Assembly: GCA_002506905.1 (NCBI GenBank)
Contig: DAYM01000003.1
Location: forward strand, 40,419 to 98,229
Direction of reading: 5' to 3'
DNA: 57,811 nucleotides
From: Methanomassiliicoccaceae archaeon UBA328
GTDB lineage: Archaea > Thermoplasmatota > Thermoplasmata > Methanomassiliicoccales > Methanomethylophilaceae
The translations under genes were made by a program, and so were the position numbers. This document shows, one piece after another, positions 1 to 8,207 of the stretch (its first letter is position 1; every line of letters begins with the position of its first letter). The notes beneath the pieces were generated by a model. The model searched no databases. It saw only the letters and a program-made list of their open reading frames with translations, and was not told the DNA's origin.

Positions 1-48
1 GGTTCGGAATGGGACCGGGTGTCACCCTGCTGCTATGGCCGTCAGACC
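1..48 (-). rRNA. rrf: 5S ribosomal RNA, 5' part only
   Basis: On the minus strand the first bases read GGTCTGACGGCCATAGCAGC and continue through GGTCCCATTCCGAAC, the conserved 5' half of archaeal 5S rRNA and close to the Thermoplasma pattern as I remember it. The 3' part lies beyond the window edge. The exact 5' end is estimated (48 to 50). No 23S or 16S gene lies upstream on this strand, so this 5S appears to be transcribed alone. Confidence 0.85.
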
Positions 49-69
49 AAATCATGCGATACATAGATA

Positions 70-77
70 GTATATTA
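70..77 (-). promoter_or_regulatory. TATA box of the 5S rRNA gene
   Basis: The minus strand reads TTAATATA here, centred about 26 bp before the apparent 5S 5' end, the usual archaeal TATA-to-start distance. It supports independent transcription of the 5S gene. Confidence 0.55.
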
Positions 78-178
78 AGATTACTATTTTTGACCGCGGA
101 ACGGCATCATAGAATGTCTGAAAGGAGCAATAAGGTTATCAAATGTGCAATGCGTACTCCGTTCCGAGGTCGATTCAC

Positions 179-274
179 ATGAGCACAATGACATGGGTAG
201 CCGTTATAGTGATCCTTGCCGTCGCCGTGGCTGCGGCAATGTTCCTTCAGAAGAAGAATAAAAAGAGTGCCTGA
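179..274 (+). CDS. Tiny single-span membrane protein (31 aa)
   Basis: The ORF encodes a short Thr/Trp start, then about 16 hydrophobic residues (VAVIVILAVAVAAAMF) and a basic end with five lysines (LQKKNKKSA). This is one membrane helix with a positive, probably cytoplasmic, tail. A GAGGT ribosome-binding site lies 8 nt before the ATG at 179. An in-frame ATG at 143 would add 12 residues but has poorer spacing. It lies between the divergent 5S promoter and the convergent hypC. I do not recognise a family. The good binding site and clean hydrophobic segment make expression plausible. Confidence 0.5.
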   Translation: MSTMTWVAVIVILAVAVAAAMFLQKKNKKSA

Positions 275-286
275 GCGCCGATATGT

Positions 287-517
287 TTACTGGAAAGTGA
301 CCAGGTCGCTGTCGAGGACCTCGTTCCAAAGCTTCAGGGTCTCCTGGGCTTCTTCCTCGTCCATGATCTCTATGGCGAAACCGGCGTGGACCACGGCCCA
401 CTCTCCGACGCTCGCTTCGACCATTGCGACATTTGCCTGCCTGATGACGCCGCCGAAATCGATATCGGCGACGTCTCCCTCGATCTTAACGATCTTTCCC
501 GGAACTGCTAGACACAT
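287..517 (-). CDS. hypC: [NiFe]-hydrogenase assembly chaperone HypC/HupF
   Basis: The protein is 76 aa and begins MCLAVPGKIV, the hallmark of HypC. In this family the Cys after the initiator Met binds the HypD/iron-cyanide intermediate and the immature hydrogenase large subunit. The open frame extends three codons upstream (MRK), but the functional Cys2 requires starting at 517. The frame lies 5 nt after the NAC gene and is probably cotranscribed with it. Other hyp genes are not in the window. Function follows from family knowledge; the identification is firm. Confidence 0.92.
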   Translation of the reverse strand: MCLAVPGKIVKIEGDVADIDFGGVIRQANVAMVEASVGEWAVVHAGFAIEIMDEEEAQETLKLWNEVLDSDLVTFQ

Positions 518-522
518 TTTTC

Positions 523-888
523 TCACTCCGTCATTATCTTGATGATCGCTTCCGCGGGCTGTCCGTCACATGCTTCGAGAGCTGCAACGGCTTTTTCCCT
601 GTCGCAGTTGGCCTGAGACATCACAAGTTCGATGTCCTCGTTGGGGAACGATCTTCCGGCAGGTTCCGATACCGAGCCCAAGGGTCTTACTTCCTCCGTT
701 CCGGAGATCTGGTAGCTCTTATTGCCCTGCATGTCGACACAGACGACATCTGCATTGGTAATGACTATCTCGTCCATGTCGGTCCTGATTATGACCTCTT
801 GGACGTTGTTGATGTTGGTCTGTTTGATCCCCATCTTCTTCATTGCCTGTTGCATTTGACGCTGGTTTACGCCTCTCATTCCTGCCAT
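523..888 (-). CDS. nac: Nascent polypeptide-associated complex protein
   Basis: This 121-aa protein has the archaeal NAC layout. A glycine/basic N-terminus (RGVNQRQMQQAMKKMG) is followed by a NAC beta-barrel domain (about 22-70) and a C-terminal UBA-like helix bundle (about 80-121). Archaeal NAC forms homodimers and contacts nascent chains at the ribosome exit. TAGGTGA precedes the ATG as ribosome-binding site, and a TATA-like TTTAATAG lies near 913-919. It is the first gene of a probable two-gene unit with hypC. Confidence 0.9.
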   Translation of the reverse strand: MAGMRGVNQRQMQQAMKKMGIKQTNINNVQEVIIRTDMDEIVITNADVVCVDMQGNKSYQISGTEEVRPLGSVSEPAGRSFPNEDIELVMSQANCDREKAVAALEACDGQPAEAIIKIMTE

Positions 889-915
889 GTTGTCACCTAG
901 ATATGTTTTCCTCTA

Positions 916-2091
916 TTAAAGGAGAAGGGTTTTGACCGTTTCTCTCATTTTTTCCAACAGCGCATCTGCTTGGGAGACGTCCTCGATACCGCCCTGTGCG
1001 AAATCGGGCTTTCCGCCTCCGCGTCCTCCGAACTCCTTCAGGATCTCGGGGAGGACCTTCCTGCAGTCCACCTTGTCATTCCCGGAAGCGAGCATGACCG
1101 AGACGGTATCCGCAACGGAAACGAATGCGGCAACACCGCCTTCCGACTTGAATCTCTCGGCCGCATCGGTGAGGGTCTTTCTGTCCGAGGAGAACCTTCC
1201 GCTGTAGAGATCGATACCGTTCACGTTCTCCGGCTCCAAATGTGCCAGCAACTGTTTTGATGAAGCTTTGATAGCCTCGCGGCCGACCTCGTTCTCGTGC
1301 TTCATATTGTTGATCGTACGTACGAGAAGTTCAGGTTTGCTGTCCGCCGCCTCCACTGCCTGAAGGCAGATGTTGGAAAGCTCCAGAGCCTCTTCTTCGG
1401 CCTCTCTGCCGACTTTGAAATGGATCGCATATCCGTCCTTTCCTGCGGATACCTTCCTGTATACCAGAAGATATTCCAGCTCGGAGGTCTCCATGACGTG
1501 TATTCCGCTGCACGCGGAATAATCGATATCTCCGATGGATACGACGGTTATCTCCTCATCCTCTCCGATCCTGTCGAGTTTTATCCTGACCTTGGAGAGT
1601 TCGGGGTCGTCCCTGCTCATGACGGTCTTGGTCACCGGGAGGTTGTCGCGGATCGCCTTGTTGGTGAATCTCATCGCCTCGCCGATCTTGTCCCATGAGA
1701 TGTCATGGTCGACGATGACGTACTTGCTCTCGGGAGAGATGTAGATCTTGGTGATCGTAAGGTCCGGGTCCTGCCTCTTCAGCGAGCAGAACAAAAGGTG
1801 TTCTCCGGTGTGTCCCTGCATAAGGCCGTAACGTCTGTCCCAGTCGACACTGCACCAGACGGTCTCGCCTACTTTCAGGGTGTTCTTCGGGACCTTGTGA
1901 ACGATCTTGTTTCCCTTGTACATGACCTCCGTGACCTTCTCGCCGCGTATGGTACCCGTATCGCAGACCTGTCCTCCGCCTCCGGGGTAGAATGCCGTAC
2001 TTTCCAGTTCCACCATGTCCCCTTCCACAGAGGTCACGGCCGTCTCGAACTCAAACATGTATCCGTCGCGTCTGAAGATCTCTTCCGTCAT
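916..2091 (-). CDS. alaX: AlaX-type alanyl-tRNA editing protein with DHHA1 domain
   Basis: The protein is 391 aa, the long AlaX form. It deacylates mischarged Ser- or Gly-tRNA(Ala). Visible features are FYPGGGGQ near the N-terminus, the zinc-binding HTGEH and the later CSGIH motif of the second additional domain, then a coiled region and a C-terminal DHHA1 domain with the glycine-rich GGRGGGKPDFAQGG. A TTG at 2103 is in frame, but a TATA box at about 2122-2130 puts the transcript start near 2101, favouring the ATG at 2091. It is divergent from the Lrp gene, with the promoters only tens of bases apart. Confidence 0.88.
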   Translation of the reverse strand: MTEEIFRRDGYMFEFETAVTSVEGDMVELESTAFYPGGGGQVCDTGTIRGEKVTEVMYKGNKIVHKVPKNTLKVGETVWCSVDWDRRYGLMQGHTGEHLLFCSLKRQDPDLTITKIYISPESKYVIVDHDISWDKIGEAMRFTNKAIRDNLPVTKTVMSRDDPELSKVRIKLDRIGEDEEITVVSIGDIDYSACSGIHVMETSELEYLLVYRKVSAGKDGYAIHFKVGREAEEEALELSNICLQAVEAADSKPELLVRTINNMKHENEVGREAIKASSKQLLAHLEPENVNGIDLYSGRFSSDRKTLTDAAERFKSEGGVAAFVSVADTVSVMLASGNDKVDCRKVLPEILKEFGGRGGGKPDFAQGGIEDVSQADALLEKMRETVKTLLL

Positions 2092-2157
2092 GTTATCGAG
2101 CAATCCCTAAGTACAGACCATGTAAATATGTTGCTTCGGACAACATCCGCCGAACCC

Positions 2158-2186
2158 TTTATATGGCATTAGACATTTGTCTAATG
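2158..2186 (+). promoter_or_regulatory. Promoter of the Lrp gene with overlapping palindromic operator
   Basis: A TATA box (TTTATATG, 2159-2166) is followed at once by the palindrome CATTAGACA-TT-TGTCTAATG (2167-2186), two perfect 9-bp arms around TT. The site covers roughly -20 to -1 relative to the expected start, so a bound protein would block RNA polymerase. The same palindrome recurs at 9764-9783 and 9869-9886 near amt. Autorepression by the Lrp-family protein encoded just downstream is inferred. Confidence 0.75.
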
Positions 2187-2198
2187 TTGATAGTCATC

Positions 2199-2666
2199 AT
2201 GGCAAAAGTAGAGGACTTTGACGAATTGGACAGGCGCATAATTGAGTTACTGAGCAAGTCCAGCCAGGGGTCTTACAGGCAGATCGCCAAGCAGTTGGAT
2301 GTCCACCCAACTACACTCATCCAGAGAGTAAAGACCCTGGAGGCGAAAGGCGTCATCAACGGTTACCGTGCGAAGATCAATTACATGAGCCTGGGCTACG
2401 AGTACATGGGCATAGTTCACATCTATTCCGATGATGTAGTGCAGGTCCAGAAGGACCTCATGGAGATCCCGCAGGTAATGTCGATCTACGATGTCACCGG
2501 AGATTCCGACTGCATAGTCATGATCTCCTGTCTAGACCGTGAGGATTTTTCGGCCACGGTCAAGAAGATAAGTGCCATCAAAGGCGTTCTCAAGACCAAC
2601 ACATCCGTTGTCATGAGTGTTGTCAAGAATCCCGACGAGTACGTTCCCGACATCATGGATGCCTGA
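2199..2666 (+). CDS. Lrp/AsnC-family transcription regulator
   Basis: The protein is 155 aa with an N-terminal winged helix-turn-helix (about residues 5-55: DELDRRIIELLSKSSQGSYR, with a recognition helix around HPTTLIQRVKTLEAKG). A short linker leads to a RAM ligand-sensing domain (about 62-145). The family forms dimers and higher oligomers that bind 13-20 bp palindromes with AT-rich centres. The frame could extend to 2163, but that region holds the promoter and operator, so ATG 2199 is chosen. The operator over its own promoter, and matching sites at amt-glnK, suggest autoregulation and control of nitrogen uptake. The effector is unknown. Confidence 0.88.
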   Translation: MAKVEDFDELDRRIIELLSKSSQGSYRQIAKQLDVHPTTLIQRVKTLEAKGVINGYRAKINYMSLGYEYMGIVHIYSDDVVQVQKDLMEIPQVMSIYDVTGDSDCIVMISCLDREDFSATVKKISAIKGVLKTNTSVVMSVVKNPDEYVPDIMDA

Positions 2667-2746
2667 AGCGTCCGCGCGCGTGCGAACGTACATATTTTAT
2701 AGGGCTCTGTCTTAGCCACGCTCATATATACCTTAGAGGTAGCGAT

Positions 2747-4570
2747 ATGAGAAGAACGAACACATGCGGAGAACTCAGGGCCGAAGACATCGGAAAACAG
2801 GTATGTCTTCAGGGCTGGGTCAGATTCTCGAGGGATCACGGAGGAGTAGCCTTCATCGACCTCGCAGACAGGTACGGAATAACTCAGATCGTCTTCGATC
2901 CCGAAGACCTTCCCAAGGGCACCGACGTTAATGCGATGGCCGATACCATGAAGACCTTCACCCGCGAGTCCGTTGTTTCGATCGTCGGAACCGTCAGGAA
3001 GAGAGTGGAAGGTACCGACGATGCCAGGAACCCCACCGGAGAGGTGGAGGTCCTGATCACCGAAGCAGAACTTCTCAACAAGTCCGCAGCACCCCCCTTC
3101 GAGATCGGAGATCAGAAGGAAGGCGTCCTTCCCAACGAAGATACCAGGATGAAATACAGGTATCTCGACCTCAGGAGGACGGAGATGATCCAGGCCATGG
3201 AGTTCAGGAGCAAGTTCCTGCACCTGGCCAGACAGTATCTCGAACAGAACAGTTTCCTGGAGATCGAGACCCCCATTCTCGGAAGGTCCACTCCGGAAGG
3301 CGCCAGGGACTACGTCGTTCCTTCAAGGGTCCATCCCGGAACATTCTACGCGCTCCCCCAGTCGCCCCAGCTGTTCAAACAGATGCTCATGGTAGGAAGC
3401 ATGGACCGTTATTACCAGGTCGCAAGATGCTTCCGTGATGAAGATTCCCGTAAGGACCGTCAGCCCGAGTTCACGCAGCTCGACATGGAGATGTCCTTCG
3501 TGGACATGGCAGACATCCAGAACATGATCGAGGGACTTCTCTCGTTCGTGTGGAAAGGCCTGTATGGAAAGGAACTCGAGACTCCCTTCCCGAGGATCGC
3601 CTACAGGGATGCAATGGAGAGATTCGGTTCCGACAAGCCCGATATGAGGTACGGTCTCGAATTCGTAAAGCTCACGGACGTTGTCAAAGACGTCCCCTAT
3701 CAGATCTTCCAGAGGATACTGGCCGAAGGCGGTATAGTAGCAGGTATCAACCTCGGAGACGGAAGCGCAAAGGTCGGAAGGAACGAAGTAGACCGTTACA
3801 TCCACTATGCGAAGAACAAGGCCAAGCTCGGAGGACTCACATGGATGAGGTGCGAGAACGGTGTGCTCACAAGCAACATCACCAAGTACTTCACGCCCGA
3901 GATCCTCGAGAACATCAAACAGGCAATGAATGTCAAAGAGGGAGATCTCATCTTCCTCATCGCAGGACCATGGAAGGCCACATACGAGGGCGGAGGAGTC
4001 CTCAGAAGGAAGATCGCAGAAGACCTCGGGCTTGTTCCCGACGATGTCTTCCAGTTCTTCTGGATGGTAGACTGCCCCATGTTCGAAGTGGACCCCGTGT
4101 CCGGGAAGTACGATGCTTTCCACCACCCCTTCGTTCTGCCTCTCAACGACATCAACGACGATTACGTCGCAGGAGCATGTTTCGATATATGCCTCAACGG
4201 AAACGAACTCGGTTCCGGATCTCTGAGGATACACAACGCAGATCTCCAGAGAGCGGTGCTCGAAAAACTCGGAGTTCCCGACGAGACCATCGAGAAGGAA
4301 TTCGGATGGTTCATTCAGGCCCTCGGATACGGAGCGCCTCCCCACGGCGGTATCGCAATGGGAGTCGACAGACTTATCGCGATCCTTCTGAACAAGGAAA
4401 CGATCCGTGACGTCATCGCATTCCCGAAGAACAAGAGAGCGGTATCCCTTCTGGACAACTCGCCCGAGAAGATCGATGACAGCAAGCTCGAAGAGCTTCA
4501 GATCCTGTCCCTTGCGACCGGCGACCTGGACCTCGAGAGTCTCGAAGACATCGATTCCGACGAACAGTGA
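2747..4570 (+). CDS. aspS: Aspartyl-tRNA synthetase, bacterial type with GAD insertion
   Basis: This 607-aa class II synthetase attaches Asp to tRNA(Asp), and perhaps tRNA(Asn). It has an OB-fold anticodon domain (1-105), motif 1 around FLEIETPILGRSTPEGARD, motif 2 around FRDEDSRKDRQPEFTQLD, a GAD insertion (about 285-410) and motif 3 GVDRL. Archaeal AspRS proteins are about 430 aa and lack the GAD domain, so this is the bacterial form and probably acquired by transfer. The anticodon domain has RDHGG, with His31 where discriminating bacterial enzymes usually have Leu. As I recall, His there is linked to non-discriminating AspRS. GAGGT precedes the ATG. gatCAB lies convergent downstream. Confidence 0.95.
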   Translation: MRRTNTCGELRAEDIGKQVCLQGWVRFSRDHGGVAFIDLADRYGITQIVFDPEDLPKGTDVNAMADTMKTFTRESVVSIVGTVRKRVEGTDDARNPTGEVEVLITEAELLNKSAAPPFEIGDQKEGVLPNEDTRMKYRYLDLRRTEMIQAMEFRSKFLHLARQYLEQNSFLEIETPILGRSTPEGARDYVVPSRVHPGTFYALPQSPQLFKQMLMVGSMDRYYQVARCFRDEDSRKDRQPEFTQLDMEMSFVDMADIQNMIEGLLSFVWKGLYGKELETPFPRIAYRDAMERFGSDKPDMRYGLEFVKLTDVVKDVPYQIFQRILAEGGIVAGINLGDGSAKVGRNEVDRYIHYAKNKAKLGGLTWMRCENGVLTSNITKYFTPEILENIKQAMNVKEGDLIFLIAGPWKATYEGGGVLRRKIAEDLGLVPDDVFQFFWMVDCPMFEVDPVSGKYDAFHHPFVLPLNDINDDYVAGACFDICLNGNELGSGSLRIHNADLQRAVLEKLGVPDETIEKEFGWFIQALGYGAPPHGGIAMGVDRLIAILLNKETIRDVIAFPKNKRAVSLLDNSPEKIDDSKLEELQILSLATGDLDLESLEDIDSDEQ

Positions 4571-4578
4571 AACTCATT

Positions 4579-4597
4579 CCCGGGCCGACGGCCCGGG
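4579..4597 (+). terminator. GC-rich terminator-like hairpin after aspS
   Basis: CCCGGGCC-GAC-GGCCCGGG forms a perfect 8-bp stem with a three-base loop, starting 8 bases after the aspS stop codon. The bases after it are only moderately T-rich. Confidence 0.6.
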
Positions 4598-4630
4598 GCT
4601 TACTTCTGATTATAATATAAGAAAAGAGAA

Positions 4631-4650
4631 AGGACGGAGTGGTCCGTCCT
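4631..4650 (-). terminator. Terminator hairpin after gatB
   Basis: AGGACGGA-loop-TCCGTCCT forms a perfect 8-bp stem just after the gatB stop. On the minus strand it is followed by the pyrimidine run TTCTCTTTTCTT, like a bacterial intrinsic terminator. It faces the aspS hairpin, giving back-to-back terminators for two convergent units. Confidence 0.7.
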
Positions 4651-4653
4651 GTT

Positions 4654-5994
4654 TCAGAGCCTTTCTTTCAAAAGCCTTGTTGCCGCCGTGACGACGTCCG
4701 CAGACGAATAGGCACCGCCGGTCTGTTTCATCACGAAACCGATGACCCTGTTGGCGGCCTTCTCGTTCTTGCGGTAGTCCTCGACGATCGCCGGATTCTT
4801 GTCCAGATACTCCGAGATGACCGCATCGAGATCTGCTGCCGCACCCTTCAGGGACTCGGTGTCCTTTCCGGTCATATAGGCCTTGAGCTCGAGGTTGCAT
4901 TCGGTATCGGTGATCTTTCCGTCGGCGAATTTGCTGATGATGTCCACGATGCCGTCCTCATCCGCCTTATCGTTGGCCTCGAAGGCCTTCCAGTTGGCGC
5001 TGACAGCACCCGCGACCCAGGTCTTTGCGATCTGTACGTCGGTCGCCTTGGCCACCCTTTCGAACAGGTCGGCAAGGTCCATGGACGTGGCGACCAGCTG
5101 TTTCGCGGCCTTCTCGTTCAGACCGTATTCGCTGCTGAGCCTCATGGTCCTTTTCAGCGGGCTTTCCTTGATCTTGATCGATTCGGCCATTGCCTTGATG
5201 TGATAGATGCCGAGGTCGGGTTCGTCAATGTAACCGTAATCGGCTTCGAATTCCTTCTTCCTGACAGAGATAGTTACTCCGCGCTGTTCATCGAAACGTC
5301 TGGTCTCACGGTCGATCTTTCCTCCGGCCTTGAGTATCTTGGTCTGTCTGATCACTTCGAATGTCAGGGCGCGTTCTACGTTCTTCAGTCCGGTGACGTT
5401 CTTGACCTCGCATCTCTCGACTCCGACGGATATGTTGCAGTCGCAGCGAATGCTTCTCTCTCCGTCTCCGGGGAGGTCTATGATGTGTCTGATGTCCTGG
5501 ATAAGCTCGCCGAGGAATTCCCTGGCCTCGGCCGGGGTCTTCAGATCGGGTTCGGTGACGATCTCCGCGAGAGGTATTCCTGACCTGTTGTAATCGATGA
5601 GCGATGACAGGTCTCCGACCCTTTTCGTCTTTCCGGGGTCCTCTTCGAGATGGATCCTGGTGATCCTGATGGGCTTCTTTCCGTTCAGATAGTACATTCC
5701 CTTGACACCGATGGGGTTGTCATATTGGGTGATCTGGACGCTTTTGCTCATATCGGGGTAGAAGTATGTCTTCCTGGAGAACCATGCGGTGTCTGCCACG
5801 GAGCATCCGAGCATCTTCGCGAGCATTATTCCGTACTCGAGGACCTTCTTGTTGAGGACGGGTCTCGATCCCGGCATTCCGAGGCATGTGGGGCACACAT
5901 GCATGTTGGGTCCTTCCGCATCAGTGGTGGGACAGGAGCAGAACATCTTCGACTTGGTGGGAAGCTGTACGTGCACCTCCAATCCTATCTTCAC
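4654..5994 (-). CDS. gatB: Asp/Glu-tRNA amidotransferase subunit B
   Basis: GatB (446 aa) binds the mischarged tRNA and performs the kinase and transamidation steps of GatCAB. It has KIGLEVHVQL at the N-terminus, zinc-type cysteines at 19, 21, 34 and 37 (CSC...CPTC), and a C-terminal helical YqeY-like domain. The start is GTG at 5994, overlapping the gatA stop as GTGA and preceded by an ideal GGAGGTGA site inside gatA. The open frame to 6036 would add 14 atypical residues. It is the last gene of gatCAB and, by family knowledge, makes Asn-tRNA(Asn) in archaea. Confidence 0.94.
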   Translation of the reverse strand: MKIGLEVHVQLPTKSKMFCSCPTTDAEGPNMHVCPTCLGMPGSRPVLNKKVLEYGIMLAKMLGCSVADTAWFSRKTYFYPDMSKSVQITQYDNPIGVKGMYYLNGKKPIRITRIHLEEDPGKTKRVGDLSSLIDYNRSGIPLAEIVTEPDLKTPAEAREFLGELIQDIRHIIDLPGDGERSIRCDCNISVGVERCEVKNVTGLKNVERALTFEVIRQTKILKAGGKIDRETRRFDEQRGVTISVRKKEFEADYGYIDEPDLGIYHIKAMAESIKIKESPLKRTMRLSSEYGLNEKAAKQLVATSMDLADLFERVAKATDVQIAKTWVAGAVSANWKAFEANDKADEDGIVDIISKFADGKITDTECNLELKAYMTGKDTESLKGAAADLDAVISEYLDKNPAIVEDYRKNEKAANRVIGFVMKQTGGAYSSADVVTAATRLLKERL

Positions 5995-7319
5995 AGGCTC
6001 ACCTCCGCTTTTCTGACATCGAACGCTTTGTCCCATTCGTTGGCCATGGTGAGGAGCCTGTCCTCGTTCCAGTGGTCCGCTACGAACTGCATTCCGATCG
6101 GCATTCCGTCTGCGTTGTATCCGCAGGGGACGGAAAGGTGAGGGGTACCGGCAAGGTTTGCCGGAACAGTCAGATAATCTGCCTTGTATGATTCGACGGG
6201 GGTCATCTTGGAGATGTCATCGAATCTGGGAGCAACGAACGGCATGGTCGGTGCCAGCACGGCATCGTGATCCTTCAGGATCTGCTTGTACGCGTCAATG
6301 ACGTACATCCTGACCTTCAAAGCCTTGGCGTAGTACCTGTCCCTGAATCCGGCCATTCTTGTGTATGTTCCGAGAAGTATCCTTCTCTTGGCTTCGTCTC
6401 CGAAGTATTTGGAACGGAAATATGTGAAGTAATCATCGAATTTGAGTGAAAGGTCGCCGTCCTGGTGGCCGTATCTCATTCCGACATATCTTGCGAGGTT
6501 CGTGGAGGCCTCGGATGTTGCCAGCACGTAATATGCGGGCATGGCGTACTTGAGCGCGGGCATGTCGACGTATTCTACATCGATGCCCATTCCCTTCAGG
6601 GTCTCCAGCGAGTTCAGGAATGCTTCGCTGACATCCTTGCTGAGGCCTTCCGCGGCCTCTTTGGGAACGGCGACGCTCCTGATCCTGTCGCCTTTGATCT
6701 CGAGTTCCGGCTGGACGCACGAAGTGGGGTCCCTTTCGTCCCTGCCGGAGATGACCGGAAGATATCTCGTGAGATCTGAAGCCTTGGCGGAAAGAAGTCC
6801 GATCTTATCCAGGGAGTTGCCGTAATCTATCAGTCCGTATCTGGAGACACGGCCGTAGGTGGGCGCGATACCGTACACTCCGCAGAAGCTTGCGGGACAG
6901 CAGATCGATCCTCCGGTGGAGACACCGAGCGATACGTGATCCTCTATTACGGCCGCGGCACAGGCAGATCCTCCGGAAGAACCTCCGCACGCCCTTTCCA
7001 GGTCGAACGGGTTCCTGGGGATCCCGAATCCGGAATTCGCAGAGAATGTTCCGAAACCGAACTCATCCATGTTGGTTTTGCCGATCAGTTTTCCGCCGGC
7101 GTTCCTCATCTTGGCGATGGCCGTGGCATCGAATACGGGGTGGTAGCCCTCGAGTATCCTGGAACCGCAGCAGGTCTCGAAATCTTTCGATGTGAGGTTA
7201 TCCTTGGCAGAGAACAGGAATTTGGAATCTCCGGGGTCGGAGTCTTCCGTGAATCTGTTGAACATGACGTATTTGTCGTTGATGGACCCGATATCCGACA
7301 GCACCGTCTGCATCGTCAT
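5991..7319 (-). CDS. gatA: Asp/Glu-tRNA amidotransferase subunit A
   Basis: GatA (442 aa) is the amidase-signature glutaminase that supplies ammonia to GatB. The catalytic Lys (about K39, FSAKDNL), GGSSGG (about 112-117) and the nucleophile Ser (about S138 in TGGSI) are visible. The segment usually reading TGGSIR has Cys in place of Arg, and the Asp before TGG is Ser. Both are unusual but next to intact catalytic residues. The ATG overlaps the gatC stop as ATGA, showing translational coupling. Confidence 0.93.
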   Translation of the reverse strand: MTMQTVLSDIGSINDKYVMFNRFTEDSDPGDSKFLFSAKDNLTSKDFETCCGSRILEGYHPVFDATAIAKMRNAGGKLIGKTNMDEFGFGTFSANSGFGIPRNPFDLERACGGSSGGSACAAAVIEDHVSLGVSTGGSICCPASFCGVYGIAPTYGRVSRYGLIDYGNSLDKIGLLSAKASDLTRYLPVISGRDERDPTSCVQPELEIKGDRIRSVAVPKEAAEGLSKDVSEAFLNSLETLKGMGIDVEYVDMPALKYAMPAYYVLATSEASTNLARYVGMRYGHQDGDLSLKFDDYFTYFRSKYFGDEAKRRILLGTYTRMAGFRDRYYAKALKVRMYVIDAYKQILKDHDAVLAPTMPFVAPRFDDISKMTPVESYKADYLTVPANLAGTPHLSVPCGYNADGMPIGMQFVADHWNEDRLLTMANEWDKAFDVRKAEVSL

Positions 7320-7588
7320 GAGAGCCTGGGCCCCCTTACGTATCCGTCGTAGGTGTTCATATCCTTGAGAAGTTCGTCTGGATCGAATTCCATCTTGGGC
7401 TCATCCTCTCTGACGACGTCCGCAACCTCGATCGGATTGACCCCGAAGCCCTCGAAGTCGGGAGCCTCATCCAAGATCTTGAAATAATCCAGGATATCCG
7501 TGAGGTCCTGGCTGTACTTGGCGAGTTCTTCCTCTGTGAGTGAAATGTGTGCGGCGCGTGCTACCCTCTCAACGATCTCTCTGTCCAT
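7316..7588 (-). CDS. gatC: Asp/Glu-tRNA amidotransferase subunit C
   Basis: GatC (90 aa) is the small helical subunit that wraps and stabilises GatA. The sequence MDREIVERVARAAHISLTEE and the later DILDYFKILDE pattern match the family. A TATA box (TTTATAAC, about 7621-7628) predicts a transcript start near 7599, so ATG 7588 is preferred over an in-frame ATG at 7609. It is the first gene of the gatC-gatA-gatB operon, all overlapping by 4 bp. Confidence 0.9.
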   Translation of the reverse strand: MDREIVERVARAAHISLTEEELAKYSQDLTDILDYFKILDEAPDFEGFGVNPIEVADVVREDEPKMEFDPDELLKDMNTYDGYVRGPRLS

Positions 7589-7652
7589 AATAGGTCCTGC
7601 GGAACGCATTGGGCATATTAGTTATAAACCTGTCTTTCACGCGCGCACGGAT

Positions 7653-8207
7653 TCATTCCCTGTAAAGGACCAATCCGTACAGGGTGAATGCGTTATCCTC
7701 GAACTTGAAACTGATGTTCTGGCTCTGAAGATAGTCTTCCATGATGATACCGAATCCGCTGACCGAAGGCACCATCTGCTCGGGGAACTTGCAGGGTGCG
7801 TCCGGATAAGTGCATTCTCCGCAGTACTTGCATGCGCCGCTGCAGACCGGAAGGACATCGCTGATGCCTTTCTTCCTAATCGCGTTGGCCACCCTTCTGC
7901 AGAGGTCCTGATGCTGTTCGGCGCTCTTCTCGATGAATTCGAGGTCCTTCATATCCACATTCTCGAACCTGTGGGATATGAGCACCGCATGGCGGAAATG
8001 ATTGATGTATTCCAGATTCTCATCGTCCTTGCCGAGGGCCGGAGGACATCCCCAGCTTCTTCCGTACGAACCGCATCTGTTCTGACGGCACAGTTTCCTG
8101 CATGTCTTGATGGTATGAAGGGTCGATCTGGGAGGCTCTATGACCTTTACCTGACACCCTTCGAAACCCGGTTCACTGCTCATTTTGGAGATGACCTCAT
8201 CAATCAT
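7653..8207 (-). CDS. DUF2284 cysteine-rich putative metal-binding protein
   Basis: This 184-aa protein has two cysteine clusters: CRKLCRQNRCGSYGRSWGCPP (about 36-56) and CSGACKYCGECTYPDAPCKFP (about 122-143). The spacing suggests iron-sulfur or other metal binding and matches the DUF2284 family common in methanogens and anaerobes. Its biochemical role is unknown. A TATA box (TTATTTAA, about 8229-8236) lies about 25 bp upstream of the ATG, implying a leaderless transcript. It is divergent from the TPR gene. Confidence 0.8.
   Translation of the reverse strand: MIDEVISKMSSEPGFEGCQVKVIEPPRSTLHTIKTCRKLCRQNRCGSYGRSWGCPPALGKDDENLEYINHFRHAVLISHRFENVDMKDLEFIEKSAEQHQDLCRRVANAIRKKGISDVLPVCSGACKYCGECTYPDAPCKFPEQMVPSVSGFGIIMEDYLQSQNISFKFEDNAFTLYGLVLYRE

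Noticed and set aside
3323..4345. 340-codon minus-strand frame opposite aspS
   Set aside because: Antisense shadow of the synthetase, with no ribosome-binding site or recognisable domain.
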